The notes under the pieces are model-generated. The model was not told the DNA's origin and ran no database searches. It was given only the letters and a program-made list of their open reading frames with translations. 64,000 bases of DNA from assembly GCF_021246445.1 (NCBI RefSeq), contig NZ_JAJQXW010000004.1, positions 124,001 to 188,000 on the forward strand, in the 5' to 3' direction. Origin of the DNA: Rhabdothermincola salaria. Lineage in GTDB: Bacteria; Actinomycetota; Acidimicrobiia; Acidimicrobiales; Acidimicrobilacustridaceae. The stretch's first letter is position 1, and each line of letters opens with the position of its first letter. Shown here in pieces: positions 26,184 to 34,891 of this stretch. The position numbers and the translations under genes were made by a program.

Positions 26184-26241
26184 GTTTCGGTGAGGGCCGC
26201 CGGCCGACGGCGACCCCACCCCACCCCTCGGGAGGTACCCC

Positions 26242-26448
26242 ATGACGACCCGAACCTACGACGTGCCCGGGATCTCGTGCGGCCACTGCAAGACGGCGAT
26301 CGAGACCGAAGTGGGCCAGCTCACCACCGTCACCACCGTCGACGTCGACATCGACGCCAAGTCCGTGCGGGTCGAAGGTGAGGCCACCGAGGCCGAGGTG
26401 ACCGCCGCCATCGACGAGGCCGGCTACGACGTCGCCGCGGTGAGCTGA
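26242..26448 (+). CDS. copZ: CopZ-like copper chaperone (HMA domain)
   Basis: This 68-residue single heavy-metal-associated domain carries the metal motif as GISCGHCKTAIE, residues 10-21: Cys13 and Cys16 are present, and Ile replaces the usual Met before the first Cys. It binds Cu(I) and would hand it to a pump, but no copper ATPase gene is adjacent. The ATG has a GGGAGGT site 8 nt upstream. The last 25 bp overlap the convergent desaturase-family gene. Confidence 0.9.
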   Translation: MTTRTYDVPGISCGHCKTAIETEVGQLTTVTTVDVDIDAKSVRVEGEATEAEVTAAIDEAGYDVAAVS

Positions 26449-27623
26449 GCCTCGACCCCGGGTCGAGCTGCCTCGGCGGCGCCGTCGCCGTCGGCCGGCC
26501 AGCGCCGGTACGACCATCCCGGGCCCCGCAGCACCGTGGAGAGGCGGTCCCGCCACGTCGTCGATCGAGCGACGTCGCCCAGCAACGCGGCGTGCTCGTG
26601 GGTGGCGATGCGCAGTGGGTCGAAGGTGGTGATGTTGCGGGTGAGGCCGTAGACGACTGGCTCGTCCTCGCGCTGGAAGGTACCGAAGAGGCGGTCCCAG
26701 ACGATCAGGATGCTGCCGTGGTTGCGGTCGAGGTAGCGGGCGTTGCTGCCGTGGTGCACCCGGTGGTGTGACGGGGTGTTGAGCACCTCCTCGGCCCCGC
26801 CGAGGCGGTCGATGACCTCGGTGTGGATCCAGTACTGGTAGAGCAGGTTGACCTGTCGGGCCAGCTCGACCAGGCCGGGCCGGAAGCCGGCCATGGAGAG
26901 CAGGCCGTAGGGGACGAAGCTGCCGAAGTTCTCGGCCACGGGTTGGCGCAGCGCGGTGGAGAGGTTGTAGCGCTCGCTCGAGTGGTGCACGACGTGGATG
27001 GCCCACAGCCACCGGCTCTCGTGCATGAGCCGGTGGTTCCAGTAGTAGACGAAGTCCCAGGCCAGCACGGCGCCGAGCGTCGCCGCCACGCCGGTGCCGA
27101 GGTCGCGGCGGTGCCCCGAGCGGGCCCAGAGCCGGCGGGCCCCCGTCTGGGTCGCCCACGCCGTGCTGCCGGCCACGATGCCACCGGCCACCGCCACCAC
27201 CCCCGACGAGGAGGCGACCCGTCGGGCCGCCCGCCGCCACCAGCGCCCGCCGGGCGGAGCGCCTTCGCCCGCGCCGAACGGGGCCGGGGCACCGCTCCCG
27301 GTCGCCGGCCCGCTGGCCGCGGGCGAGCGACGGTCGGCCCGGGCCACGGCGTCGGCGAGGGTGGTCACCGCGGCCGCACCCACCGTGAGGCCCACCAGGA
27401 CCCTGGCGTGGCGACCTCGGCCCGGGGTCACGGGGGCCAGCAGGCGGGACATGGCGAGCGGGACGACCAGGCTGCCCACCCCCATCGACAGGCTGGCGAG
27501 GGTGTCGCGGGCCTCGTAGCCGAGGAGCCGGTCGTCACCTCGTGCCGCCCGCCGCCGCACCGCGGCGTGCTCGAGGCCCATGGTGGCGAAGAAGCCGGGG
27601 ATGGCGGCGACGGTGAGGTCCAC
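26424..27623 (-). CDS. sterol desaturase/fatty-acid hydroxylase-superfamily membrane protein
   Basis: This 399-residue protein has hydrophobic segments and the three diiron histidine boxes: HRLMH near 202, HVVHHSSERYNLS near 214, and TPSHHRVHHGSNARYLDRNHG near 291. The family oxidises lipids such as sterols, fatty acids and sphingoid bases. The C-terminal 60 residues are poorly conserved and Ala-rich. The GTG start has AAAGGG nearby. It is divergent from the FGGY kinase/S1P-lyase-like operon, so a shared role in hydroxylated lipid metabolism is possible but unproven. Confidence 0.85.
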   Translation of the reverse strand: MDLTVAAIPGFFATMGLEHAAVRRRAARGDDRLLGYEARDTLASLSMGVGSLVVPLAMSRLLAPVTPGRGRHARVLVGLTVGAAAVTTLADAVARADRRSPAASGPATGSGAPAPFGAGEGAPPGGRWWRRAARRVASSSGVVAVAGGIVAGSTAWATQTGARRLWARSGHRRDLGTGVAATLGAVLAWDFVYYWNHRLMHESRWLWAIHVVHHSSERYNLSTALRQPVAENFGSFVPYGLLSMAGFRPGLVELARQVNLLYQYWIHTEVIDRLGGAEEVLNTPSHHRVHHGSNARYLDRNHGSILIVWDRLFGTFQREDEPVVYGLTRNITTFDPLRIATHEHAALLGDVARSTTWRDRLSTVLRGPGWSYRRWPADGDGAAEAARPGVEAQLTAATS

Positions 27624-27701
27624 GGCAGCCCTTTCTCGACGAACCGACCGGCGGGGAGCACCCGAGGGCGGTGACGACCCTCCCGGTCCGTGACGGCGTC
27701 A

Positions 27702-27707
27702 CCGTAC
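27702..27707 (-). promoter_or_regulatory. -10 hexamer TACGGT for the desaturase-family gene
   Basis: On the minus strand TACGGT lies about 79 nt upstream of the GTG at 27623. It would leave a leader of roughly 70 nt. Confidence 0.3.
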
Positions 27708-27742
27708 CGCCGCCGATGGCCCCCGCACCGGCCACCCCCCCC

Positions 27743-27764
27743 CCGCCGACGAGAGCGTCGGCGG
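27743..27764. repeat. 8-bp inverted repeat, possible operator
   Basis: CCGCCGAC and GTCGGCGG form perfect 8-bp arms with a 6-nt spacer (GAGAGC). The element covers the -35 region of the TAGTGT promoter (27777-27782) and lies between divergent genes, so it is more likely a regulator site than a terminator. Confidence 0.4.
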
Positions 27765-27776
27765 CGGGGCCAGCCG

Positions 27777-27782
27777 TAGTGT
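27777..27782 (+). promoter_or_regulatory. -10 hexamer TAGTGT for the kinase/lyase operon
   Basis: TAGTGT lies 41 nt before the ATG at 27823, which would give a leader of about 34 nt carrying GGGAGGGGGA. Confidence 0.4.
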
Positions 27783-27822
27783 GCTGCTCCAGTGCCCGCG
27801 CCGGGAGGGGGAGCCGTCCGGG

Positions 27823-29457
27823 ATGACCGACCGCACCGAGACACCGTCGGCCACCCGCCCGCCCGCGCCCCGCGATCCCCTGGTCCTGGCCATCGACCTG
27901 GGCACCGGAGGGCCCAAGGTGGCGCTCGTGGGGGTACGGGGCGCCATCGTGGGCCACGCCAAGGTGCCCGTGGGTCTCGTCCTGGTCGACGGCGGCGGAG
28001 CCGAGCAGGACCCGGCCGAGTGGTGGAGTGCCGTGGTGGCGGCCGCCCGCCAGGTGCTCGGCGCCCACCCCGAGCGGGTGGACGACGTGGTCGCCGTGGG
28101 GGTCACCAGCCAGTGGTTCGGCACGGTGGCCGTCGACGACGCCGGCGACCACCTCGGCCCGGCGGTCATCTGGATGGACGGCCGCGGGGCCCGGTACGTG
28201 CGACGAGCCGTCCGCGGCCCGGTGCGCATCGCCGGCTACGACGTGCGTCGGCTGCGAGCCTGGCTGCGGCGCACCGGCGGGATCCCGTCGCTCACCGGCA
28301 AGGACCCCGTGGGCCACATCCAGTTCCTCCGCCACGAGCGTCCCGACGTCTACCGGGACGCCGCCACGTTCCTCGAACCCGTCGACTACCTCGGGCTCCG
28401 CCTCACGGGACGGGCCGCGGCCAGCGGCGCCAGCATCACCGGCCACTGGGTCACCGACAACCGCGACCTGGCGCGCATCACCTACGACGACGAGCTGGTG
28501 GCCTGGACCGGCATCGATCGCCACAAGCTGCCGGAGCTCGTCACCACCAACAGCGTGCTCGGTCCCCTCGCCCCGACCGCGGCCGACGCGCTCGGCCTGC
28601 GCTCGGGGGTCCCCGTGGTCGCCGGCAGCAGCGACACCGCCTCGGCCGGCATCGGCTCGGGCGCCGTGGACGACCGCCAGGCCCACCTCTACGTCGGCAC
28701 CTCCTCGTGGCTGTCGTGCCACCTGCCCGACAAGCACACCGATCTGCGCACCAACGTCACCGCCCTCCCCTCGGGGATGCCGCACCGCTACTGGATGGCG
28801 ACCGAGCAGGAGTCCGCGGGGATCTGCCTCACGTGGTTGGCGGACCAGGTCCTCTTCCCCTCCGACGAACTGGCGGGCGCCGAGCCCCCCGACGACCTCT
28901 TCGACCGGCTCAACCAGGTGGCCGCGGGCGTGGCGCCGGGCGCCCGGGGGGTGGTGTTCACCCCGTGGCTCAACGGTGAGCGCACCCCGGTCGACGACGC
29001 CACGATCCGCGGCGGCTTCCACCACCTGTCGCTGACCACCCGCCGGGCCGACCTGGTGCGGGCCGTCTTCGAGGGGGTGGCCCACAACTCCCGGTGGATG
29101 CTGGCCGCCGCCGAGCGGTTCGTCGGCAGCCCCTTCGAGAGCCTGCGCTTCGTGGGCGGTGGCGCCCAGAGCGAGCTGTGGGGCCAGATCATGGCCGACG
29201 TGCTCGACCGCCCCGTCCACCAGGTCGCCGAACCCGTCCTGGCCAACGCCCGGGGGGCGGCCTTCGCCGCCGCCGTGGCCACCGGGCACCTGCGTTGGGA
29301 CGAGATCCCCGCCCTGGTCCCGGTCACCGCCATCCACCACCCCGACCCCTCCACCCGGGCCGTGCACGACCGGACCCACGCCGCCTTCCTCGACATCTAC
29401 CGTCGCACCAAGGGCATCCACCGCCGCCTCGGCCGCCACCCCCAGGAGCACCCATGA
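27823..29457 (+). CDS. FGGY-family carbohydrate kinase (xylulokinase-like)
   Basis: This 544-residue two-domain actin-fold kinase begins [17 protein letters not shown] near residue 21. It continues with [42 protein letters not shown] and [12 protein letters not shown], and closes with [22 protein letters not shown] plus [11 protein letters not shown], the FGGY_C signature. It phosphorylates a sugar or polyol; the closest general pattern is xylulokinase, but the substrate is not determinable. Its stop overlaps the start of the S1P-lyase-like gene (ATGA), an unusual partner. A GGGAGGGGGA site lies 13 nt before the ATG. Confidence 0.88.
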   Translation: MTDRTETPSATRPPAPRDPLVLAIDLGTGGPKVALVGVRGAIVGHAKVPVGLVLVDGGGAEQDPAEWWSAVVAAARQVLGAHPERVDDVVAVGVTSQWFGTVAVDDAGDHLGPAVIWMDGRGARYVRRAVRGPVRIAGYDVRRLRAWLRRTGGIPSLTGKDPVGHIQFLRHERPDVYRDAATFLEPVDYLGLRLTGRAAASGASITGHWVTDNRDLARITYDDELVAWTGIDRHKLPELVTTNSVLGPLAPTAADALGLRSGVPVVAGSSDTASAGIGSGAVDDRQAHLYVGTSSWLSCHLPDKHTDLRTNVTALPSGMPHRYWMATEQESAGICLTWLADQVLFPSDELAGAEPPDDLFDRLNQVAAGVAPGARGVVFTPWLNGERTPVDDATIRGGFHHLSLTTRRADLVRAVFEGVAHNSRWMLAAAERFVGSPFESLRFVGGGAQSELWGQIMADVLDRPVHQVAEPVLANARGAAFAAAVATGHLRWDEIPALVPVTAIHHPDPSTRAVHDRTHAAFLDIYRRTKGIHRRLGRHPQEHP

Positions 29458-30902
29458 CCAGCGACGCCGACCGCACCGCCCCGGTCCCCGAGCCGTCCCT
29501 CGCCCAGTACCGGTCCGACTTCGAGACCTACCACCGCCTGCCCGCCCAGGGCCGGTCACGCGCCCGCATCCTCGCCGAGCTGCAGGAGATGCACGACCTC
29601 GAGCAGGCCCGGTGGGAGGAGGGGTTCGTCTCGGGCGCCGTCTACAACGGCGACGCCGACCACGTGGACTTCGTGAACCAGGCCTACGCCATCCACTCCC
29701 AGTCCAACCCGCTGCACACCGACCTGTGGCCGAGCGCGGTGAAGTTCGAGAGCGAGATCGTGGCCATGACCGCCTCGATGCTCGGCGGTGACGGCATCGG
29801 CGGAGGGCCCGGCTCGCCCGACGGTGTGTGCGGTGTGGTCACGTCGGGAGGCAGCGAGAGCATCCAGCTGGCGATGAAGACCTACCGCGACCGGGGCCGG
29901 TCCGAGCAGGGCGTCGAGCGCCCCAACATGGTGCTGCCCACCACCGCCCACGCCGCGTTCGCCAAGGCGGCCCACAACTTCGGCATCGAGGCCCGGTGGA
30001 TCGCCCCCACCGACGGGTGGGTGGCCGACGTCGACGCCATGGCCGACGCCGTCGACGACCACACCGTGGTGGTGGTCAGTTCCGCGCCGCCGTTCCCGCA
30101 CGGCCTCATCGATCCCATCCCCGAGCTGGCGGCGATGGCGCTCGAGCGGGGCGTGGGCTTCCACACCGACGCCTGCCTCGGCGGTTTCGTCGTGCCGTGG
30201 GCCGAGCGACTCGGCCACGACGTGCCCGTGTGCGACTTCCGGCTCCCCGGCGTCACGTCCATCTCGGCGGACACCCACAAGTTCGGTTACGCGGCCAAGG
30301 GCACCTCCGTCGTGCTGTACCGCGACCAGGCGCTGCGCCACCACCAGTACTTCACCATCACCGACTGGCCCGGTGGCCTGTACTGCTCTCCTGGGTTCGC
30401 CGGCTCACGACCCGGAGGCCTGTCGGCCGCGTGCTGGGCGGCCATGGTGTCGATGGGCGAGGCCGGCTACCTCGAAGCCACCCGTCGCATCCTCGCCACG
30501 GCCGCGACCGTCACCGCCGGCATCCGGGCCCGGCCCGAGCTGCGTGTGTTCGGCGACCCCCTCTTCGTCATCGCCTTCACCGCCGCCGAGGGCGCCACCT
30601 GCGCCGATGGCCGCCCCCTCGACATCTACGAGGTGTACGACGCCATGACCCGTCGGGGCTGGGCCCTCAACGGCCTGCACCGACCCGCGGCGGTGCACCT
30701 GTGCGTGACCCTCCGCCACACCGAGCCGGGGGTGGCCACCCGCTTCCTCGCCGACCTCGCCGACGCCGTGGACGAGGTGCTGGCCGGCCCGCCCACCGGC
30801 ACCGGCATGGCCCCCATCTACGGCATGGCCGACACCGTCCCCGACCGCACCCTCGTCGCCGACGCCCTGGTCGACCACATGGACGCCTGGTTCAGACTCT
30901 GA
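29454..30902 (+). CDS. PLP-dependent lyase/decarboxylase of the sphingosine-1-phosphate lyase type
   Basis: This 482-residue fold-type I PLP enzyme has [20 protein letters not shown] near residue 82, the [10 protein letters not shown] cofactor loop near 125, HTDACLGGF with the Asp that pairs to the pyridine nitrogen, and the Schiff-base lysine in [15 protein letters not shown] near 280. The NPLHxD...E pattern is that of sphingosine-1-phosphate lyase and not of glutamate or aromatic decarboxylases. It would cleave a phosphorylated long-chain or other amino alcohol. It overlaps the kinase gene, with AGGAG 6 nt upstream. Its last codons and stop lie inside a 41-bp tandem repeat. Confidence 0.85.
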   Translation: MTSDADRTAPVPEPSLAQYRSDFETYHRLPAQGRSRARILAELQEMHDLEQARWEEGFVSGAVYNGDADHVDFVNQAYAIHSQSNPLHTDLWPSAVKFESEIVAMTASMLGGDGIGGGPGSPDGVCGVVTSGGSESIQLAMKTYRDRGRSEQGVERPNMVLPTTAHAAFAKAAHNFGIEARWIAPTDGWVADVDAMADAVDDHTVVVVSSAPPFPHGLIDPIPELAAMALERGVGFHTDACLGGFVVPWAERLGHDVPVCDFRLPGVTSISADTHKFGYAAKGTSVVLYRDQALRHHQYFTITDWPGGLYCSPGFAGSRPGGLSAACWAAMVSMGEAGYLEATRRILATAATVTAGIRARPELRVFGDPLFVIAFTAAEGATCADGRPLDIYEVYDAMTRRGWALNGLHRPAAVHLCVTLRHTEPGVATRFLADLADAVDEVLAGPPTGTGMAPIYGMADTVPDRTLVADALVDHMDAWFRL

Positions 30903-30978
30903 CACTTTGCTCCGGTCGGCAAGCCTCCCTGCGCCGGCTCTGACATCTTGCTCCGGTCGGCAAGCCTCCCTCCGCCGC
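30897..30978. repeat. 41-bp direct tandem repeat (two copies)
   Basis: Copy 1 (30897-30937) and copy 2 (30938-30978) share CTCTGACA, TTGCTCCGGTCGGCAAGCC and TCCCT with few differences. Copy 1 contains the stop codon of the S1P-lyase-like gene. The string GACATCTTGCTCC recurs at 49090-49102. Confidence 0.85.
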
Positions 30979-31398
30979 CTTCGCCGAAACGCGAGGGCTG
31001 ACTGAGCCTCCTTGCTGCGCGGCGTCGGCTGTTGCATGCCGGCTGAGGGTCTGGGTCTGGTGGCGGCGGGCAAGCGCAGCGTCGCCGCCACACCGCGTCC
31101 CGACGAGCTCGCGAGGAGGGCGCCATGGATTCGGGGCCGAGTGGGTTCCGGGGGGTGGCCCGCACCACCGGTTCTGACGCGCGCACGGGAGCGAGTGCGG
31201 CTCGGCGAGCGCCGCCTGAGATCGACGAAGGATTCGTCGACCCACGCCCGAGCTCGACGAAGCCGCCGCTCCGAGCGACCGAGCACGTCAGGTTCTGGTG
31301 CGGGACAGGACCCGCCGGAGCCCCGAGGACCCGAACATCGGGAGCGACCCGCCCATGGAGAGTGGGCGAATCTGCACTGATGGTGAAAGAATCCGGCC
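30979..31398. other. non-coding, repeat-bearing intergenic region
   Basis: About 420 bp with no convincing gene. Open frames here have no family features, and their codon pattern does not match the neighbours. It holds one copy of a dispersed repeat (31088-31129). An AAGAAT hexamer at 31387-31392 is the likely promoter of the diguanylate cyclase. Confidence 0.6.
31088..31129. repeat. dispersed intergenic repeat, copy A
   Basis: CCACACCGCGTCCCGACGAGC, a small variable joint, then CGAGGAGGGCGCCATGGA. It matches 49227-49269 over its whole length apart from a 1-3 nt difference in the middle. Confidence 0.8.
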
Positions 31399-31431
31399 AT
31401 CGACCCCCTGCCGTCACCCTCTTCCGACGAG

Positions 31432-32526
31432 TTGCCCCGGCCCCGGCTGTTGCACCTGGGTCCACCGCTGGCCGTCATCGTGGTGCTGCTGGGCCTGCTC
31501 GTGTGGGCCGTCGCCACCGACCACCTGGTGACGGCGGTCTGGGCCACGTTCGGCGTGTCGGCCGCCCTCGTCTGGTTCGTGCTCGGCGGCCTCCGCGACC
31601 GCCGGCACATGACCGCCGAGCTCCAGGGCCGGGACACGCAGCTGCTCACCGTGCTCGACGGACTGCCCATCGCCGTCATGCTGCGTGACGAGAAGGGCCA
31701 CTTGCTCCACGCCAACCCCGGGACCGAACGGTTCCTCGAACGCCTGGGGCTGACCGTCGACCACATCGCCGAGAGCCCGGTGGCCATGCTCGACCACATC
31801 GACGTGATCCGCGAGGACGGCCGCCCGTGGCGGCCCGCCGATCTCCCGGTCGTCTCGGCGATCCGCGACGGCGTGAGCACCGACGCCGTGCTCGGCTACG
31901 CCCTGCCCGAGGGGGGCTGGGCGTGGTACTCGGCGCGCGCCGAACCCCTCCCGCTCGGCGACGGCACCCTCGGCACGGTGCTCACCCTCGACGACGTCAC
32001 CGAGCGCCGCGCTCTCGAGCAGGAGCTGCGCGATGCCGCCCTCACCGACCCCCTCACCGGGCTGGCCAACCGTCGGGCGCTGTCCGAACGCCTCGCCGAG
32101 GCCCAGAAGCGCCAGGCCCGCCACGGCGGCGTGATCGGGCTCATCTACCTCGACCTCGACGGCTTCAAGGCGGTCAACGACACCTGGGGCCACGACGTCG
32201 GCGACCGGGTCCTGATCTCGGTGGGCGAGCGCCTGCGTCGCGGCACCCGGGCCATCGACCTCCCCTGCCGCATCGGCGGCGACGAGTTCGTCGTGCTCTG
32301 CGACCCGCTGGAGGACCCGGCGGACCTCGCCGACCTGGTGAGGCGGTTGCGCGAGCTCCCACCCCTCATGGTGCCCGGCAGCCGCGCCGACGCGTTGACG
32401 GTGAGCATCGGGTCGGTGGTCGTGGAGCGGGGCGAGGGCCTCGACACCGCCCTGCGGCGCGCCGACCGCTCCATGTTCCAGGCCAAGCGGGGCACCCCGC
32501 CCGGGCCGGCCGCCGAGGCCGGCTGA
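31432..32526 (+). CDS. membrane-anchored PAS-GGDEF diguanylate cyclase
   Basis: The 364-residue product has two N-terminal helices (about 12-29 and 33-53), a PAS-like sensor (about 65-185) and a C-terminal GGDEF domain. The active site RIGGDEFVV is intact, and an RxxD inhibitory site (RAID) sits five residues before GGDEF, so product inhibition is likely. No EAL domain is present. It would make cyclic di-GMP from GTP at the membrane. No ATG or GTG is available in frame after the TGA at 31384; TTG at 31432 is given here. AAGAAT six nt before an in-frame ATC at 31399 raises the possibility of an earlier, non-canonical start. Confidence 0.85.
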   Translation: MPRPRLLHLGPPLAVIVVLLGLLVWAVATDHLVTAVWATFGVSAALVWFVLGGLRDRRHMTAELQGRDTQLLTVLDGLPIAVMLRDEKGHLLHANPGTERFLERLGLTVDHIAESPVAMLDHIDVIREDGRPWRPADLPVVSAIRDGVSTDAVLGYALPEGGWAWYSARAEPLPLGDGTLGTVLTLDDVTERRALEQELRDAALTDPLTGLANRRALSERLAEAQKRQARHGGVIGLIYLDLDGFKAVNDTWGHDVGDRVLISVGERLRRGTRAIDLPCRIGGDEFVVLCDPLEDPADLADLVRRLRELPPLMVPGSRADALTVSIGSVVVERGEGLDTALRRADRSMFQAKRGTPPGPAAEAG

Positions 32527-32554
32527 ACACCTCTGGGGCGCGCTCAGCCGCTGA

Positions 32555-34048
32555 TCAGAGCGTCCCGTCGTCGAGCATGGCGAGCACCTCGGTGGCCCGC
32601 TCCCGCACGGCCGGCAGGTCCCGGAGGCGGCGCATGCTGCCCAGCGGGTTCCCCATGCGGTGGTTGCCTCGCAAGCCATCCTCGTGGCGGGCGAGGAAGT
32701 CCCAGTACAGCGTCGTGAACGGGCACGCATCGGCACCCACCCGTCGCCTGGGGTCGTAGCGACAGGTGCCGCAGTGGTCGCTCATGCGGTTCAGGTAGGC
32801 GCCGCCCGCGGCGTAGGGCTTGGTGGCCATGCGCCCACCATCGGCGTGCAGGGCCATCCCCACCACGTTGGGCAGCATCACCCACTCGGCTCCGTCGACG
32901 AACGAGGACCACATCCACTCGACCATCTCGTCGGGCGCGACCCCGGCCAGCAGGCCCAGGTTGCCGAGCACCATGAGCCGCTCGATGTGGTGCAGCCACC
33001 CGTGCCGGTCGAGCGCCGCCAACGTCCGCCCGACGCACGCCATGTCGGTCGGCCCGCCCCGCAGCACCGGTGGCAGGGGCCGGCGGGCGTCCAGGGCGTT
33101 CAGGCTCCGGTACCCGGGCATCCACAGCCAGTAGACCCCCCACACGTACTCGCGCCACCCGATCACCTGGCGCACGAACCCCTCGGCCGAGGCGATGGGG
33201 ACCGAGCCGCGCCGGTGGGCCTCGGCGGCGGCATCGGCCACCTCGCCCGGGTGGAGCAGTCCGAGGTTGAGGTAGGGGCTGAGCGTCGAGTGGGCCAGCT
33301 TCCACTCGTCGCGCAACATGGCGTCCTCGTGGGGACCGAAGAGGGGAAGGACCTCGTCGACGAAGTGGTCCAGACGGGCGAGTGCACCGGACCTCGACGT
33401 CGCCCAGGTGCCGTCCGGCGGGCCTCCCCAGAGCTCGGGGACGGCCCGCTCGATGTCGGCCAGCACCTCGTCGTCGAGCTCGTCGAGGTCGTCGACGAGT
33501 GGGGCCGGCCAGGGCCGTCCGTCGGTCGGTGGCGGTTCCCGGTTGGCGGCGTCGTGGTTCCATCGGCCGCCCGTGGGCTCGTCGCCGTCCATCAGGTAGC
33601 CGAGCCGGGTGCGTTGCCAGCGGTAGAAGTCCTCCATGCGCAGCCGGGACCGGTCCCCGGCCCACTCGGCGAACTGCTCGGCCGAGCAGAGGAACTGGTC
33701 GTTGGCGACGGTCGCCACGTCGCAACGGGCGAGGAGCTCGGCACCGTCCCAGGACATGGGCGACATCGCCACCACCCGCTCGGGCCGGTACCGGCGACGG
33801 TGGGCGGCCAAGCCGTCGGCGAGGCTGTCCGCGGTGCGCAGGTCCACCTCGAAGCCTTCCTCGGTGAGCTCGCGGGCCAGGCGGCGCATGGACGCCACCA
33901 CCAGGTGGAGCCGCTGGCGGTGCCAGCGGCGCGACGCCCACTTGCCCCGGCTCTCGACCAGCAGCACCCGCACCTCGCCCGGGCGGCGGCCGGCCAGCGC
34001 CCCGCCCTGGCGGCTCAGCTGATCGCCCAGCACCCAGACCGTCTCCAC
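32555..34048 (-). CDS. Fe-S cluster bacterial cryptochrome/photolyase (cryptochrome/photolyase family protein)
   Basis: This 497-residue protein has a Rossmann-like antenna half beginning VETVWVLGDQLSRQGGAL and an all-helical FAD half with HSTLSPYLNLGLLHPGEV, QVIGWREYVWGVYW and WMWSSFVDGAEWVMLPNVVG. The cysteines in HCGTCRYDPRRRVGADACPF plus an upstream Cys fit the 4Fe-4S site of the FeS-BCP/CryPro class. The class repairs (6-4) photoproducts or senses light. The GTG at 34048 gives the family's usual beginning. A light link with the carotenoid island is plausible but not shown. Confidence 0.88.
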   Translation of the reverse strand: METVWVLGDQLSRQGGALAGRRPGEVRVLLVESRGKWASRRWHRQRLHLVVASMRRLARELTEEGFEVDLRTADSLADGLAAHRRRYRPERVVAMSPMSWDGAELLARCDVATVANDQFLCSAEQFAEWAGDRSRLRMEDFYRWQRTRLGYLMDGDEPTGGRWNHDAANREPPPTDGRPWPAPLVDDLDELDDEVLADIERAVPELWGGPPDGTWATSRSGALARLDHFVDEVLPLFGPHEDAMLRDEWKLAHSTLSPYLNLGLLHPGEVADAAAEAHRRGSVPIASAEGFVRQVIGWREYVWGVYWLWMPGYRSLNALDARRPLPPVLRGGPTDMACVGRTLAALDRHGWLHHIERLMVLGNLGLLAGVAPDEMVEWMWSSFVDGAEWVMLPNVVGMALHADGGRMATKPYAAGGAYLNRMSDHCGTCRYDPRRRVGADACPFTTLYWDFLARHEDGLRGNHRMGNPLGSMRRLRDLPAVRERATEVLAMLDDGTL

Positions 34049-34155
34049 CCGCCGCACGCTACGTCGCGTCGGCTCGGGAGCGAGGGTCGAAGCCCGACCC
34101 ACCGATGGCCCGAGCCGATCCGGTCCACGAGCGGTCTGGGATCGTCCCGGCCTGA

Positions 34156-34200
34156 TCGCGTCCACCCGGATCGAGTCCACCCGGATCGAGTCCACCCGGA
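34156..34200. repeat. 15-bp tandem repeat, three copies
   Basis: Three consecutive units of TCGAGTCCACCCGGA (the first has C for A at position 4) lie in the divergent gap between the photolyase gene and the TetR gene. Confidence 0.9.
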
Positions 34201-34239
34201 CCGGGGCCGCGAGACGTTTGGTGGCACACTCGTCGGTGG

Positions 34240-34884
34240 ATGACCCTGGCCAGCCCCACCCCTGAGGACGTCGCGGGTGCACCCGCGACCGACGACGACA
34301 CGACCCCGCGCGTCGACGGTCGCCGGGCCCGGGCCGAGCGGTCCCGTCAGGCCATCGCCGATGCCCTGTTGTCGCTCGTCGAGGGGGGCGACCTGCGTCC
34401 GACCGCCGGTCGCATCGCCCAGCGGGCCGGCATCTCCGAGCGGCTCATCTACCACCACTTCGCCGACCTCGACGAGCTGCTCCGGGTCGTGGCCGAGCGG
34501 CAGCTGGCCCGGGCTCGGGCCCGGATGGCGCCGCTCGATCCCGTCGGCACTCGCGCCGAGCGGATCGCCGCCATCGTCGACCAACGGGCTGAGCTGTTCG
34601 AGTGGATCACCCCCATCCGGCGGGCCTCCAACCTCCAGGAACCCTTCTCGGCCGACCTGCGGGAGGTCCGGGCCCGCAGCAACGCCGAGCTGCGGGCCCA
34701 CACGGCGGCCCTCTTCTCCGCCGAGCTGGACGAGACCGACCGAGCCGAGCACGACGAGCTCCTGGCGGCCCTCGACGTCACCCTCTCGTGGCCCACGTGG
34801 AACACCCTGCGCGAGAGCGGCCTCGACCCCACGGCGACCCGCCAGACCCTCGCCCGCATGGTGCACGCCCTGCTCGACGGCTGA
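34240..34884 (+). CDS. TetR-family transcriptional regulator
   Basis: This 214-residue protein has a 25-residue disordered N-terminus and a TetR helix-turn-helix near residues 30-80 (RSRQAIADALLSLV, then GRIAQRAGISERLIYHHFADL). A helical ligand-binding domain of low conservation follows. The ATG has CACACT nine nt upstream and no clear ribosome-binding site. It is divergent from the photolyase gene, and the tandem 15-bp repeats in that gap could be its binding region. The ligand is unknown. Confidence 0.85.
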   Translation: MTLASPTPEDVAGAPATDDDTTPRVDGRRARAERSRQAIADALLSLVEGGDLRPTAGRIAQRAGISERLIYHHFADLDELLRVVAERQLARARARMAPLDPVGTRAERIAAIVDQRAELFEWITPIRRASNLQEPFSADLREVRARSNAELRAHTAALFSAELDETDRAEHDELLAALDVTLSWPTWNTLRESGLDPTATRQTLARMVHALLDG

Positions 34885-34891
34885 AGCGTCG

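Noticed and set aside
30897-30978. Possible CRISPR repeats in the two 41-bp copies
   Set aside because: Only two directly abutting copies exist, with no spacer and no cas gene in the window.
31125-31688. 187-codon open frame upstream of and into the diguanylate cyclase gene
   Set aside because: It begins in a dispersed repeat, has no family features and overlaps the well-supported cyclase frame.
32660-34243. 527-codon plus-strand open frame opposite the photolyase
   Set aside because: It is antisense to a gene with the full photolyase/Fe-S signature. Its end encodes the 15-bp repeat as VHPDR units, which is a by-product of the repeat.
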